A stretch of DNA of 64,000 bases from NCBI RefSeq assembly GCF_001306915.1, contig NZ_LJTC01000008.1:1-64000 (forward strand), written 5' to 3'. Both the position numbers and the translations under genes were made by a program. Numbering within the stretch: position 1 is the first letter of the stretch; the number at the start of each line of letters is the position of its first letter. The stretch is from Pseudoalteromonas lipolytica (GTDB taxonomy: Bacteria > Pseudomonadota > Gammaproteobacteria > Enterobacterales > Alteromonadaceae). The notes under the pieces were generated by a model that had not been told where the DNA came from, did not search any database, and saw only the letters and a program-made list of their open reading frames with translations. Shown piece by piece: positions 17,683 to 27,156 of this stretch.

Positions 17683-20600
17683 ATGTCTGCTAACTTATCC
17701 AAAAATGACTTATTAGCTATCTTTGAAGAAATCAAACAAGAGCAAGAAACTCAGTTTCCTCTGTCTGAGCGCTTCATTAAACAGCTGTTTAAGCCACATG
17801 TGTTAAGTAAAGCAAAAGAGTATCACCAGAACGGCCAAATCAATTGGTTAGAACATAACAGTGATTTTAGTGTTATTGATGCATCTATGTTTGGTAACGA
17901 AGGAAATACCTTCACTCAGCATATTGAGATCAGTAAATTACCAAGTGGCTTTTCGGTCGATTCGCATTGTACTTGTGGCTCTAAAACCAAATGCCGTCAT
18001 ATTGCGGCTGTGCTCCTAAAGCTGAAAATTGAACATTCAGGTGACTATGGCGAAGATTACATCATTAATGATTGGTTTAGTGAGCTAAAAACGCTTAAGC
18101 AAGTTGCTAGTGACAATGCCAAACAGGTTTTATTATTCGTCCTTGATGTAGAGAAGTCTGTAGTAACCCTTACCCCTAAAATTGCTAATTACGATCCTGA
18201 GCATAACTATACGCTTGGTCGTAACCTAACCGAGCAGCAGTTAAATAGTTTTGTAACTCCCACTGATTTATTAGAATCGGATTTTCGTTTATATAGCTGG
18301 ATCCGTTCTCAAAATGCCCTTGGTAAATTAGAGCTAAAAGGCCAATGGGGTTTTGCAGCACTGCAGCAATTAATTGCTACTCAGCGTTTGTTTTTAGGTC
18401 GTTCGCGCCAAGCAATTAAAGCTGACAGTATGCAAGCGTTAGAGTTTGATTGGAAACAAAACAAAGACTTAACATCATTGAGCATGACGCTTGCTGGTCA
18501 AGATAATTGGTTATTGTTAAAAACAACCCCCCCTACTTACCTTGACCCTGAAAAGCTAAAAGTGGGCCGAATTCGTACTCCGTTAACGGCTGATGAAATA
18601 GCGTTACTAGCCAATATGCCTGCTATTCACACAGAGAACTTTGATCGCGTTTATCAACAGCTCAATGATAATTTTGGTGAAGGTGTGATCCCTCATGCAT
18701 TTAAGGAAAGCAAAAAAAGCCTAGCTCGAACTGTATTCCCTGTCATCAGTATTAATAATGACGAGGGCACAATCCGCTTAGGATTGCAGTTTAATTATCA
18801 AAACTCTTTGTATGATTTAAGCCAGGCGCCAGCTGATATATTAAACCAGTCATTAGAAAACACCGTTGTAAATGAATTAACTAACCTTGGCTTTGAATTA
18901 TGTAAAGGGGCTTTACAAACTGATTTTATCTTTAATAAACAATCAGTTATTCATGAGCACTGGTTAAAGTTTGAAATAATTCCAAACTTATTAAAACGCG
19001 GTTGGAAAATTAATGATGAGTTAGACGTAGGCAAAGTTCTAAAACAACTTTCACTGCAAGTTGAGCGAGGTAAAGGTCATCAGATAGTTAGTAAAATCGT
19101 GATCTCTGGTGTCAAAACTCAACAGTTGTTTGTCACTGATAACAATACCTATCAATCGCTTAATCGACAAAGTGAGCGCTTTTATTACTTTACTGTAGGA
19201 AAACGCTTTGCTGTGGTTGAAAAGGCCGCGATGATGCAGCTTAATGATTATCGTGAACGTTTTGAGCATATTAAAACCCGTGACGAAATCTTAATGCCTT
19301 TGTCGTTTTTGCCTAAGCTTATCGAGCAAAAAGCAATTAAGGTTAATATTGTTGACGATGCACTCGATGCTTATTTATCTGAACTGAATAGCTCACAACA
19401 GCTTATTAAAAAGTCCGATATTCAAGGCTTAAACTCTGGTGTGCAATTACGAGAGTATCAACAACACGGTATTGATTGGCTCAACTTTCTAAAACGTCAC
19501 CAGCTTGGTGGTATTTTGGCTGATGACATGGGGCTAGGTAAAACCCTACAAGTTATTGCCTTTTTAGCTAATGCCAAGCAATCACCACAAGCAGGCCCCA
19601 CGTTAATTGTTTGCCCAACCAGCTTGGTTGGTAACTGGCAAAGTGAAATTAATAAATTTGCCAGCAACTTAAAAATTACGACTGTCTTTGGTGCTGCGCG
19701 CAGCGACCAATTACAACAGTTGTCGCAAGCAGATTGTATCTTAACAACTTACCCACTATTAAAGCGGGACATTGCCTTTTATTCGCCGCTGTATTTTGAA
19801 AACATCATTCTTGATGAAGCGCAATATATCAAAAACGATGCCGCGCAGGTTTCGCGGTTAGTTAAGCGCCTTAATGCTGACTTTAAGCTCTGCTTAAGCG
19901 GCACGCCTATTGAAAATAACTTATTTGAGCTTAAATCTTTGCTCGACTTTGCAATGCCTTCTTTACTTGGTTCGCAAACACACTTCAAAAGCTATTTTCA
20001 AACGCCTATTGAGCGTGATAACGACGTTGCCCGTGCAGATGAACTTAAATCGTTGATCATGCCATTTATTTTGCGACGTACTAAAGCACAAGTAACGCAG
20101 GAACTACCAGAGAAAACTGAGCTAGTTAAAGAGTTTGAATTTGAAAGCAAACAAAAGGAAATTTACTCAGGTATCACTGAATCTTTAGAACAGAAATTAG
20201 TTGACCTATTTGCGCAGCAAGGTGTGCAAAAAAGTAAGCTTGCCTTTTTAGATGCATTATTAAAGCTAAGACAAATCTGCTGTCATCCAAAATTGATCGA
20301 TCCTAGTTCACAGGCTGGCAGTGCTAAGCTTGAGTGGTTATCAAAGCATTTGCCTATTATGCTTAGCGAAGGACGTAAGGTGATTATATTTAGTCAATTC
20401 ACCATGGCACTTGATGTGATAGCTGAGCGATTAAATGAACTTGGCATCCGCTTTAGTATGCTTACAGGGCAAACGCGACATCGCGACCGTGTAATTGAAG
20501 AGTTTACTCAAGGTGATACATCCGTATTCTTAATCAGCCTTAAAGCCGGCGGCACCGGATTAAACCTAACTCAAGCCGATACAGTGATTCATTTTGATCC

Positions 20601-20826
20601 TTGGTGGAACCCTGCCGTTGAAAAACAGGCGACAGATCGTGCCTATCGTATTGGCCAAACTAACCCTGTGTTTGTTTATAAATTGATTATGGCTAACTCA
20701 ATCGAACAAAAAGTATTTAAAATGCAGCAGCATAAACAAGCCCTTGTTGATGCATTATTTACCGAGAAATCAATGAGTTTTACTCAGTTTGATGAAGAGC
20801 AAATGCTTGCACTGATAAAAAATTAA
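17683..20826 (+). CDS. SNF2/RapA-like helicase with SWIM zinc finger
   Basis: A 1047-residue protein. A SWIM zinc finger (CTCGSKTKCRHIAAVLL, about residues 95-110) precedes a long middle domain and a C-terminal SNF2 ATPase: DDMGLGKT Walker A near 613-620, DEAQYIKN box II near 711, then the helicase C lobe with GTGLNLTQAD and RAYRIGQ. Such proteins are nucleic-acid translocases that remodel DNA-protein or RNA polymerase complexes; the target is unknown. The coding sequence contains an iteron copy at 19087-19104. Position just outside the partition locus may be historical. Confidence 0.9.
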   Translation: MSANLSKNDLLAIFEEIKQEQETQFPLSERFIKQLFKPHVLSKAKEYHQNGQINWLEHNSDFSVIDASMFGNEGNTFTQHIEISKLPSGFSVDSHCTCGSKTKCRHIAAVLLKLKIEHSGDYGEDYIINDWFSELKTLKQVASDNAKQVLLFVLDVEKSVVTLTPKIANYDPEHNYTLGRNLTEQQLNSFVTPTDLLESDFRLYSWIRSQNALGKLELKGQWGFAALQQLIATQRLFLGRSRQAIKADSMQALEFDWKQNKDLTSLSMTLAGQDNWLLLKTTPPTYLDPEKLKVGRIRTPLTADEIALLANMPAIHTENFDRVYQQLNDNFGEGVIPHAFKESKKSLARTVFPVISINNDEGTIRLGLQFNYQNSLYDLSQAPADILNQSLENTVVNELTNLGFELCKGALQTDFIFNKQSVIHEHWLKFEIIPNLLKRGWKINDELDVGKVLKQLSLQVERGKGHQIVSKIVISGVKTQQLFVTDNNTYQSLNRQSERFYYFTVGKRFAVVEKAAMMQLNDYRERFEHIKTRDEILMPLSFLPKLIEQKAIKVNIVDDALDAYLSELNSSQQLIKKSDIQGLNSGVQLREYQQHGIDWLNFLKRHQLGGILADDMGLGKTLQVIAFLANAKQSPQAGPTLIVCPTSLVGNWQSEINKFASNLKITTVFGAARSDQLQQLSQADCILTTYPLLKRDIAFYSPLYFENIILDEAQYIKNDAAQVSRLVKRLNADFKLCLSGTPIENNLFELKSLLDFAMPSLLGSQTHFKSYFQTPIERDNDVARADELKSLIMPFILRRTKAQVTQELPEKTELVKEFEFESKQKEIYSGITESLEQKLVDLFAQQGVQKSKLAFLDALLKLRQICCHPKLIDPSSQAGSAKLEWLSKHLPIMLSEGRKVIIFSQFTMALDVIAERLNELGIRFSMLTGQTRHRDRVIEEFTQGDTSVFLISLKAGGTGLNLTQADTVIHFDPWWNPAVEKQATDRAYRIGQTNPVFVYKLIMANSIEQKVFKMQQHKQALVDALFTEKSMSFTQFDEEQMLALIKN
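19087..19104 (+). repeat. Dispersed iteron copy inside the SNF2 gene
   Basis: GTTAGTAAAATCGTGATC, a full match to the origin iteron consensus, lying in coding sequence 4 kb from the origin. Confidence 0.8.
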
Positions 20827-20953
20827 ATTTTTTTAAAGTTTTTTTGAACTAATCAAATTTTGGGGCGTCTATTATTATGCTTGTTGTTAAATTGCAGTTT
20901 ACATAAGCATTATGTTGATTTCCCATTTGGTTACTAAATTTTAGTAATGTTAG

Positions 20954-20983
20954 AGCCAGCTCACCTTGAGCTGGCTTTTTTTA
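20954..20983 (+). terminator. Terminator after the SNF2 helicase
   Basis: AGCCAGCTCA / TGAGCTGGCT, loop CCT, followed by a T-run. The preceding 130 bp hold no gene. Confidence 0.85.
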
Positions 20984-21055
20984 TGCCTAAACCCCCTACT
21001 CTGCTGAGCGCTAATTCGTTATGATGATGTGTCTTTAAGTTATTGAGTTTTCATT

Positions 21056-22522
21056 ATGATTATAGAGCTAATTGCACAGATTAATTGGCAAAGTGGTGTG
21101 CTTGGTGCTGCTGTAGGTGCTGTTGCAAGTGGTGTTATTTTTGCCCTACAAAATAGTCGCTTAAAAAATCAGTTAACCGAACTTCAAAATAGCCAGCAAA
21201 TCCTGCAAAATCATTTAGAACAAAAGCAGCTGCAACTTGAACAAAGCCAGCTTACACTTTCGCAGTTACAGCAAGATTACGCAGAACAACGTGATGAGTC
21301 TCAACACTTTAAAACCCGCTTTGTAGAACAAGAAAAACAAGCACAACAATATAGTCAGTTTTGGCGCAAGGTCGAAGCTGAGCTTGCTGATACAAAAGCT
21401 GCACTTAATCAGCGCGATGTTGATTTAAGTACCTTACGAAGCACTATAGAACAAAAAGAACTGCATTTTAAAGAGCAGCTTAGCCATATCAAAGAAAGCA
21501 AAGAGCAACTCAAAAAAGAGTTTGAAAACCTCGCTAATCAAATCCTTGAAGAAAAATCGCAACGTTTTAAAACCTTAAACCAAGAGAGTATTGAGCAACT
21601 TTTAAAACCGGTTCAGGGTGAGCTAAAAGGCTTTCGCGATAAGATGGAATTGATCCACGTTGAAGATCTAAAGCAGCGTGCAGCACTAAAAACTGAGTTA
21701 TTGCATTTACAGGCTAAAAGCCAAGCTATCACCGAACAAGCTGATAGGCTGAGCACCGCATTACAAGGGCAAAAGAAAACCCAAGGTAATTGGGGGGAGT
21801 TAATGCTTGAAAATGTACTAGACAGCGCAGGGCTGCGTGCTGGAGTAGATTATCAGCGAGAAGTATCGTTTAACACCGAAGATGGCCGTTTACGACCAGA
21901 TGTTGTGGTGTATTTGCCTCAGCAACGTCATTTAGTTATCGATGCTAAAACCTCTTTAAACGCGTATACACGCTATGTAAATGCCGATACAGAGCTTGAG
22001 GCGCAGCAAGCGCTTAAAGAGCATGTCACTGCGGTGCAATCACGTATAAACGAGTTAGCAAGCAAAGCCTACGACAGACTACCAGGTATTAACTCACCAG
22101 AAGTGGTGATCATGTTTGTCCCCATAGAATCTGCATTTGTTGAAGCGCTTAAGTACCAGAGTGATATTTATCAGCAAGCAATCGAAAAAAATATCTTAGT
22201 TGCAACTCCAACGACCTTATTGACTAGCTTGAATATCGTAAAACAATTGTGGCGTTTTGAAGAGCAAACTAAATACTCTAAAGAGCTTGCCGCCCGTGCT
22301 GAGCGTTTTTACAACAAGCTCAATAGTTTCCTAACCAGTATGGAAGGGGTTGGTAAGCAGTTAGACCGCGCCAAAGAAAGCTATGATAAAGCGTTTTCTC
22401 AGCTGTACCGCGGTAAAGGAAACTTGATTAAGCAGGCCTCTGAGTTCAAAGAGTTGGGGGTTTCTGTTCAAAAAGAGTTACCCACGGAAACTGTTGAAAA
22501 AGCCCAATTAGAGTTAGATTAA
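21056..22522 (+). CDS. rmuC: DNA recombination protein RmuC
   Basis: A 488-residue protein. An N-terminal membrane anchor (GVLGAAVGAVASGVIFAL) is followed by a long Gln-rich coiled coil to about residue 200 and the RmuC nuclease-like domain (TQGNWGELMLENVLDSAG, GRLRPDVVVYLP, LVIDAKTSL). RmuC limits inversion at short repeats. The next gene starts one base after the stop, so the two are probably co-transcribed. Confidence 0.93.
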   Translation: MIIELIAQINWQSGVLGAAVGAVASGVIFALQNSRLKNQLTELQNSQQILQNHLEQKQLQLEQSQLTLSQLQQDYAEQRDESQHFKTRFVEQEKQAQQYSQFWRKVEAELADTKAALNQRDVDLSTLRSTIEQKELHFKEQLSHIKESKEQLKKEFENLANQILEEKSQRFKTLNQESIEQLLKPVQGELKGFRDKMELIHVEDLKQRAALKTELLHLQAKSQAITEQADRLSTALQGQKKTQGNWGELMLENVLDSAGLRAGVDYQREVSFNTEDGRLRPDVVVYLPQQRHLVIDAKTSLNAYTRYVNADTELEAQQALKEHVTAVQSRINELASKAYDRLPGINSPEVVIMFVPIESAFVEALKYQSDIYQQAIEKNILVATPTTLLTSLNIVKQLWRFEEQTKYSKELAARAERFYNKLNSFLTSMEGVGKQLDRAKESYDKAFSQLYRGKGNLIKQASEFKELGVSVQKELPTETVEKAQLELD

Positions 22523-22523
22523 T

Positions 22524-23501
22524 ATGCAGGTTTTAAAGCGTATCGGGTTTGTTGTTTTGGCATCTGTATGTTTTGCAAGTACTGTCAAAGCTGCAAATTA
22601 TGATTACGACAGCCAACTTAATAAAGCGTTACACGCTAATAAACTCGTTGCGATTGGTGATGTTCATGGCAGCGAGCATGTTGTTACTAGGCTTATTAAA
22701 TACTTCGATGAGCCTAATAACTGGCAGCAGCTTGATGATCTTGTCGTTGAATTTGGCAATGCGCGGTATCAAGATTTAGCTGATCAATATTTGTTAAGCA
22801 AACAGAATATAAGCATTGATGACGTAAGGCACATTTGGCGAGACACCTTGTATTTTATGGCATGGCAATATGATGTTTATGAGCAATTAGTTTTAAAGTT
22901 AAAACAGCTTAATAGTACCCGTTTACATAAAGTTCGTCTTGTCCTTGCTGAGCCTGCAATGAATTGGCAAACCCTCTCTAAAGAGGATTGGCAAAAGCTA
23001 GAGCGTAGCCGTGAAACTGGCTATTTAGAGGCAATAAATCAGCATGTTGTCGCTAAGCAGCGCCGTGCAATCTTACTTTTTGGTGCATTTCACACCTTTA
23101 AGCAGCCAGTGGTTATAAGTACTCAAGCTTCGCCTTTTAATTCAGTTATTACATTACTTGAACAGCAAAAACCAGGTTCCACATACACTGTTTGGCCAGC
23201 GATGAAAAACGATGGTATTGCATCATCATACCCTGCGGATAGCTTGATCCCTTTATCGGCTAATAGTTCGTTGAATAAGCCGTTAGCGTCAATGTCTAAG
23301 CGCTTTGCTACAAGCAATAGTGTTAGCCTTGCGGATGTTGCGGACGCTTATTATGTGCTAAAAAACACAGATAGAAATGCGCCATTAAGTGATGCGGTTT
23401 TAAATGATCAGGCATGGCATAAAGAATTAAAACGCCGTGCAGAAATAGTATCACCAAGAAGTGCTAAACAAATCCACTCTTGGCTTAGCCAACATAACTA
23501 A
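22524..23501 (+). CDS. Exported protein, ChaN/TIKI-like
   Basis: 325 residues with a signal peptide (MQVLKRIGFVVLASVCFASTVKA). The mature N-terminus KLVAIGDVHGSEHVVTRLIKYF and LVVEFGNARYQDLADQYLL, with ILLFGAFHTFKQP later, suggest the ChaN/erythromycin-esterase/TIKI fold, in which paired GxxHG- and Glu-containing motifs bind metal or haem. Family assignment is tentative. Coupled to rmuC by a 1-bp gap. Confidence 0.5.
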   Translation: MQVLKRIGFVVLASVCFASTVKAANYDYDSQLNKALHANKLVAIGDVHGSEHVVTRLIKYFDEPNNWQQLDDLVVEFGNARYQDLADQYLLSKQNISIDDVRHIWRDTLYFMAWQYDVYEQLVLKLKQLNSTRLHKVRLVLAEPAMNWQTLSKEDWQKLERSRETGYLEAINQHVVAKQRRAILLFGAFHTFKQPVVISTQASPFNSVITLLEQQKPGSTYTVWPAMKNDGIASSYPADSLIPLSANSSLNKPLASMSKRFATSNSVSLADVADAYYVLKNTDRNAPLSDAVLNDQAWHKELKRRAEIVSPRSAKQIHSWLSQHN

Positions 23502-23531
23502 TAAAAAGCCAACGTCATGTTGGCTTTTTAT
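23501..23531. terminator. Bidirectional terminator
   Basis: A 13-bp stem ATAAAAAGCCAAC / GTTGGCTTTTTAT with loop GTCAT; it touches the stop codons of both convergent genes. Confidence 0.85.
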
Positions 23532-24235
23532 TAGTTAATAAGTTCAGCTGACACGATATCGTTAAGCATCAAAAAGTGGTTAAGTACAGACTCTTCAAGT
23601 TCAAATACCTGCGCTATTTTTTCGCCACTTGCTGACATCCCCGTTTGCGCACCTGCAAACTCGATATGTAGCCCTAAACGTTTTAGGGTTTGGGTATCGT
23701 AACTATAAATAGCAGTATCACATTTCTCGGTAATACCTGGCATCATCCCTATGATAGTAACCGCTTGTTCAACATTGATGATATCGAAAAATTGTCGCTC
23801 TGCAGTTTGCCATTTAGCTATATAACTAGCTACCTCGGGCGGCTGCTCCATGGGCACGTATAATGGCTGTAATGAGCCGCCATGCCAGCCTACAACGGCT
23901 TGCTCTTCAACGAGGACATGTGGACTTGCGGTAACGATATAATTAGCGCAAGACGATGCACAAAGCTCGCGTACCACAACATTGAGTTGATATTCATGAA
24001 CTAAGCCCCCGAAATGGAGACCTGCCATCACATCACCACCTTCGCTATTAATAATTAAAGTGTTGATTTGCTGATCGCTATTTACTAATAATTGTTCAAA
24101 CTTTTCAACATTTTGCTTTGATGTTTCGCCCTGAAAATAAATAGTGCCCGGCGATACTTCAATAATTTCAGCAACGCTTTGCTGTGTTGTTTTACAACCA
24201 ACCAGCAGCATGCTCAATAAGAATAAAAAACGCAT
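23531..24235 (-). CDS. Periplasmic ClpP/crotonase-fold lipoprotein
   Basis: 234 residues from the ATG at 24235, chosen because AAGG lies 8 bp upstream and the protein then begins with a lipoprotein signal (MRFLFLLSMLLVGC). A TTG 39 bp further upstream is open but unlikely. The core INSEGGDVMAGLHFGGLVHE followed by RELCASSCANYIV and WHGG resembles secreted ClpP/SppA-like serine hydrolases, with the Ser in CASSCA as probable nucleophile. Substrate unknown. Confidence 0.7.
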   Translation of the reverse strand: MRFLFLLSMLLVGCKTTQQSVAEIIEVSPGTIYFQGETSKQNVEKFEQLLVNSDQQINTLIINSEGGDVMAGLHFGGLVHEYQLNVVVRELCASSCANYIVTASPHVLVEEQAVVGWHGGSLQPLYVPMEQPPEVASYIAKWQTAERQFFDIINVEQAVTIIGMMPGITEKCDTAIYSYDTQTLKRLGLHIEFAGAQTGMSASGEKIAQVFELEESVLNHFLMLNDIVSAELIN

Positions 24236-24361
24236 TAACAATGCCTTGAAGTTTTGTTTGTATACAGTGCGCAATTTAATAATATGTCATTAACGAACTG
24301 CAAAAATGGCATAGTACGTTTTTTTACTTGAGAAATAAATCCACATAATAGGAACAATTGT

Positions 24362-24937
24362 ATGAATATTGGAATTTACATCTATGATGATGCCGAAGTG
24401 CTCGATTTCTCAGGTCCGTTTGAGGTGTTTAGTACTGCCAAGCGCCTAGCGAATAATGACTGGCAAGTGAGTTTAATTTCCGAAAATGATAGGCTTGTAC
24501 TTGCCCGTGGTGGTTATAGTGTAAACCCCCATTACAGCTTTGCTGATTGCCCTTCGCTTGATCTCCTTGTTGTGGTTGGTGGCGACCATACACGAGAGCT
24601 AGAAAAAGCAGAGGTTATTACTTGGTTAAAACACACAGCCACTAACACCAAGCGTGTTGCGAGTGTTTGTACAGGGGCGTTTTTGCTTGCCAAAACAGGG
24701 CTTTTAAACGGTAAAAATGTTACGACTCATTGGCAAGATCAACCTGAGCTGGCTGCTTTGTTTTCTGATCTCAATGTGATTGCAGATACTCGTTGGATCA
24801 CCGACGGTAAGTTTACCAGCTCAGGAGGAATTTCTGCAGGCATTGATATGAGCCTAGCGTTAGTCGCTGAATTTATTAGTTACGAGAACGCCCTACTGAC
24901 CGCCAAACAGATGGAATATCAATGGCAGACGTTATAA
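24362..24937 (+). CDS. DJ-1/PfpI family protein (isonitrile hydratase-like)
   Basis: 191 residues of the class I glutamine amidotransferase-like fold. Motifs: FSGPFEVFSTA near the N-terminus, LLVVVGG, and the nucleophile elbow ASVCTGAFLLAKTGLL (Cys near residue 100), followed by TTHW. This pattern is typical of the InhA/GlxA-N branch. Substrate unknown. It overlaps the convergent LysR gene by 6 bp. A TGTAAA-N5-ATTACA palindrome (24520-24536) lies within its coding sequence. Confidence 0.85.
   Translation: MNIGIYIYDDAEVLDFSGPFEVFSTAKRLANNDWQVSLISENDRLVLARGGYSVNPHYSFADCPSLDLLVVVGGDHTRELEKAEVITWLKHTATNTKRVASVCTGAFLLAKTGLLNGKNVTTHWQDQPELAALFSDLNVIADTRWITDGKFTSSGGISAGIDMSLALVAEFISYENALLTAKQMEYQWQTL
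24520..24536. repeat. TGTAAA-N5-TTTACA palindrome, copy 1
   Basis: TGTAAA-CCCCC-ATTACA, one mismatch from the consensus, inside the DJ-1 family gene. Confidence 0.6.
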
Positions 24938-25813
24938 TTGTTCAGCAATATAGTCGGTTATAAACTGTTTTAAACAGACAGCCTTTTTACTCAGTAAACG
25001 TGCGCTTGGCCAGATAGCGTAAATGTCGCGGTTTTCTCCTCGCCAGTGTGGCAGTACTTGAACTAGCTGCTGAGATTTTAATTCATCTATAACCTCAAAC
25101 CGAGGTAACAAAGCGATACCTTGCTCATCACAAACTAAGTATTTTACAAATCCGGTATCGTTAAAAGTAGTAGCAAATCGGCACATGTGAGTATAAGTTG
25201 CATTCGTTTGTGTATTGGTTAGCTGCCACTTATTTCGCAACGTGGTACCAATTAACCTATGTTGTTTTAAATCAGCAGGCTCTTCTATGGCAGATGCCGA
25301 ATTAAGGTATACTTTAGTGCTTACAAATAAGGTATCAACACTGCCTAACTTTTTCTGATGGAGCATAGAATCAGCCTGCGGCCCGACTCTTATTGCTAGA
25401 TCAGCTTGGCTTTTACTCAGATCTTCAAGTTTATTATTAAGCAATAACTCAAGTTGAATATCAGGGTACTGTTTAGTAAATGCGAGCCACATCGGCTTTA
25501 AGAAACCATGACTAATATTCAGAGGTGCTAAAACTTTAAGCTTTCCTGATAATTGTGCTTTTTGATCATTGAGCTGGCGGTGAGTTTGTTCAAACTGCTC
25601 AATTAATTCAACATAACTTTGAAAATATACCTCTCCTGCTTGTGTTAACGTGCATTGCCTTGCTGAGCGATTTAAAAGCTGCTCGCCTAGGCGTTGCTCA
25701 AGCCGTTGCAAGCGCCTCGATACTGTTGCGGTAGGCAACGACAAGCTCTCAGCCGCATTACTTAGGCCGCCTTGTTTAACAATCTGTATGAATAGGGCAA
25801 TATCGTCAATCAT
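24932..25813 (-). CDS. LysR-family transcriptional regulator
   Basis: 293 residues with an N-terminal winged helix (ALFIQIVKQGGLSNAAESLSLPTATVSRRLQRLEQRLGEQLL) and a periplasmic-binding-protein-like effector domain with the usual LKVLAP and DLAIRVG segments. Divergent from the DUF2938 gene across a 100-bp gap, which is probably its target, and convergent with the DJ-1 gene. Confidence 0.92.
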   Translation of the reverse strand: MIDDIALFIQIVKQGGLSNAAESLSLPTATVSRRLQRLEQRLGEQLLNRSARQCTLTQAGEVYFQSYVELIEQFEQTHRQLNDQKAQLSGKLKVLAPLNISHGFLKPMWLAFTKQYPDIQLELLLNNKLEDLSKSQADLAIRVGPQADSMLHQKKLGSVDTLFVSTKVYLNSASAIEEPADLKQHRLIGTTLRNKWQLTNTQTNATYTHMCRFATTFNDTGFVKYLVCDEQGIALLPRFEVIDELKSQQLVQVLPHWRGENRDIYAIWPSARLLSKKAVCLKQFITDYIAEQL

Positions 25814-25913
25814 GTTCTCATTTATGCAATCATAGTTTGTTTATCTTGCTATTTTTAGCATTTTTGCAATTAGATATCATGTCTTTTATTAAATCATTTA
25901 AGAGCATCTAATT

Positions 25914-26402
25914 ATGAGTGTTAATGATATTTATGTGATAACTTTTGTAGGCATAGCGGCGACTTTGTTCATTGATCTTTATGCTTTTTTGCTGGCTAAA
26001 GTGTTTAAGATACCGTCATTAAACTTTTGTTTAGTTGGCCGTTGGGGCTTGGGTTTATTAGCTGGAAAGTTTAAGCACCTGAATATAGCAACTAGTCCAG
26101 TTAAGCAGTTTGAGTGCGTGTTTGGCTGGTGTTTACACTACTTTATTGGTGTTTTATTTTCGTTTCTATTTATATTATTGGTCGGTATTGCTTGGCTTGA
26201 ACAGCCCACCTTAATCGCTGCATGTATATTTGGATTAGCTAGCGTATCTATGCCATTTTTTGTTATGCAGCCCGCTTTAGGGATGGGGATAATGGCTACG
26301 AAAACAGCAAACCCACTTCAAGCCCGCTTAAAAAGTGCTGTAACTCACCTACTTTTTGGTGTCGGAATATATTTATCAGCTCAATTCATTCAATTTATTT
26401 AG
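25914..26402 (+). CDS. DUF2938 membrane protein
   Basis: 162 residues with four hydrophobic segments. Landmarks ATLFIDLYAFLLAKVFKIPSLN and VMQPALGMGIMATKT match the DUF2938 family as I know it. Function unknown. Divergent from the lysR gene and 9 bp upstream of tpm, so probably LysR-regulated and co-transcribed with tpm. Confidence 0.75.
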   Translation: MSVNDIYVITFVGIAATLFIDLYAFLLAKVFKIPSLNFCLVGRWGLGLLAGKFKHLNIATSPVKQFECVFGWCLHYFIGVLFSFLFILLVGIAWLEQPTLIAACIFGLASVSMPFFVMQPALGMGIMATKTANPLQARLKSAVTHLLFGVGIYLSAQFIQFI

Positions 26403-26411
26403 GAGTATGTA

Positions 26412-27044
26412 ATGGACGCAAAGCATTGGCATCAACGTTGGGAAAATAACGAAATTGGTTTTCATGAAGGAGACGTTAACCGTTATCTAGATCAGTTTTT
26501 TACTAACTTAAATTTACAGCAAGGCGATACTGTTTTTGTGCCACTGTGCGGAAAAACTCACGACATTCATTATTTGCTCGCGCAAGGTATGCGTGTTGTT
26601 GGGGCAGAACTTAGTGAGATAGCCATTAAGCAGTTATTTGATGAGTTAAAGCTAGAACCCGAAATTAGCCAACACGGCGAACTATTACGTTATCAAGGCG
26701 CAAATCTAACCGTTTGGGTAGGTGATATTTTTGCACTTACCGCGAATGAACTTGGCACTATCAACGCGGTTTATGACCGTGCTGCCTTAGTTGCGCTGCC
26801 AAAGCCCATGCGCATTCGCTATACCCAGCATTTACTAGAGTTGACCAATAGAGCTAAACAGTTAGTGGTGGTCTTTGAGTATCAGCAAAGTGAGTTTTCG
26901 GGTCCGCCGTTTAGTGTGGTCGCCGATGAGCTACATCAGCACTACGATGCTTTTTATCAACTAACATTACTGTGCAAAGAACCTCTCGAAGGTGGCTTAA
27001 AAGGGCAAGTCCCGGCTATGAACGTAGCTTGGCATTTAAGTTAG
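26412..27044 (+). CDS. tpm: Thiopurine/chalcogen S-methyltransferase
   Basis: 210 residues of the TPMT family, SAM-dependent methylation of thiols and of selenium or tellurium oxyanions. Starts MDAKHWHQRWENNEIGFHEG, then VPLCGKTHDIHYLLAQGMRVVGAELSE and YDRAALVALPKPMRIRY. Length is normal. The DNA encoding DQFFTN contains an iteron copy on the minus strand (26490-26507). Second gene after DUF2938. Confidence 0.95.
   Translation: MDAKHWHQRWENNEIGFHEGDVNRYLDQFFTNLNLQQGDTVFVPLCGKTHDIHYLLAQGMRVVGAELSEIAIKQLFDELKLEPEISQHGELLRYQGANLTVWVGDIFALTANELGTINAVYDRAALVALPKPMRIRYTQHLLELTNRAKQLVVVFEYQQSEFSGPPFSVVADELHQHYDAFYQLTLLCKEPLEGGLKGQVPAMNVAWHLS
26490..26507 (-). repeat. Dispersed iteron copy inside tpm
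   Basis: The minus strand reads GTTAGTAAAAAACTGATC, matching the origin iteron. Confidence 0.75.
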
Positions 27045-27156
27045 TACATACAAACTGGTGGTGTGTAAATTCACACCCTAGTTGTGCGTTTTTGTGGCTA
27101 GTTATTGTACCTCTGTGCGTGCACTATAGTGGTAAGCGTATTTAAGGAGTACATTT

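Noticed and set aside
21018..21040. A possible fourth Ter-like site (GATGATGTGTCTTTAA)
   Set aside because: It lacks the TAAG and invariant G6 region and has a deletion in the GTGTTC part; it would also block the proposed direction of replication.
27055..27080. GGTGTG/CACACC inverted repeat after tpm as a terminator
   Set aside because: The stem is short and there is no T-run on either strand.
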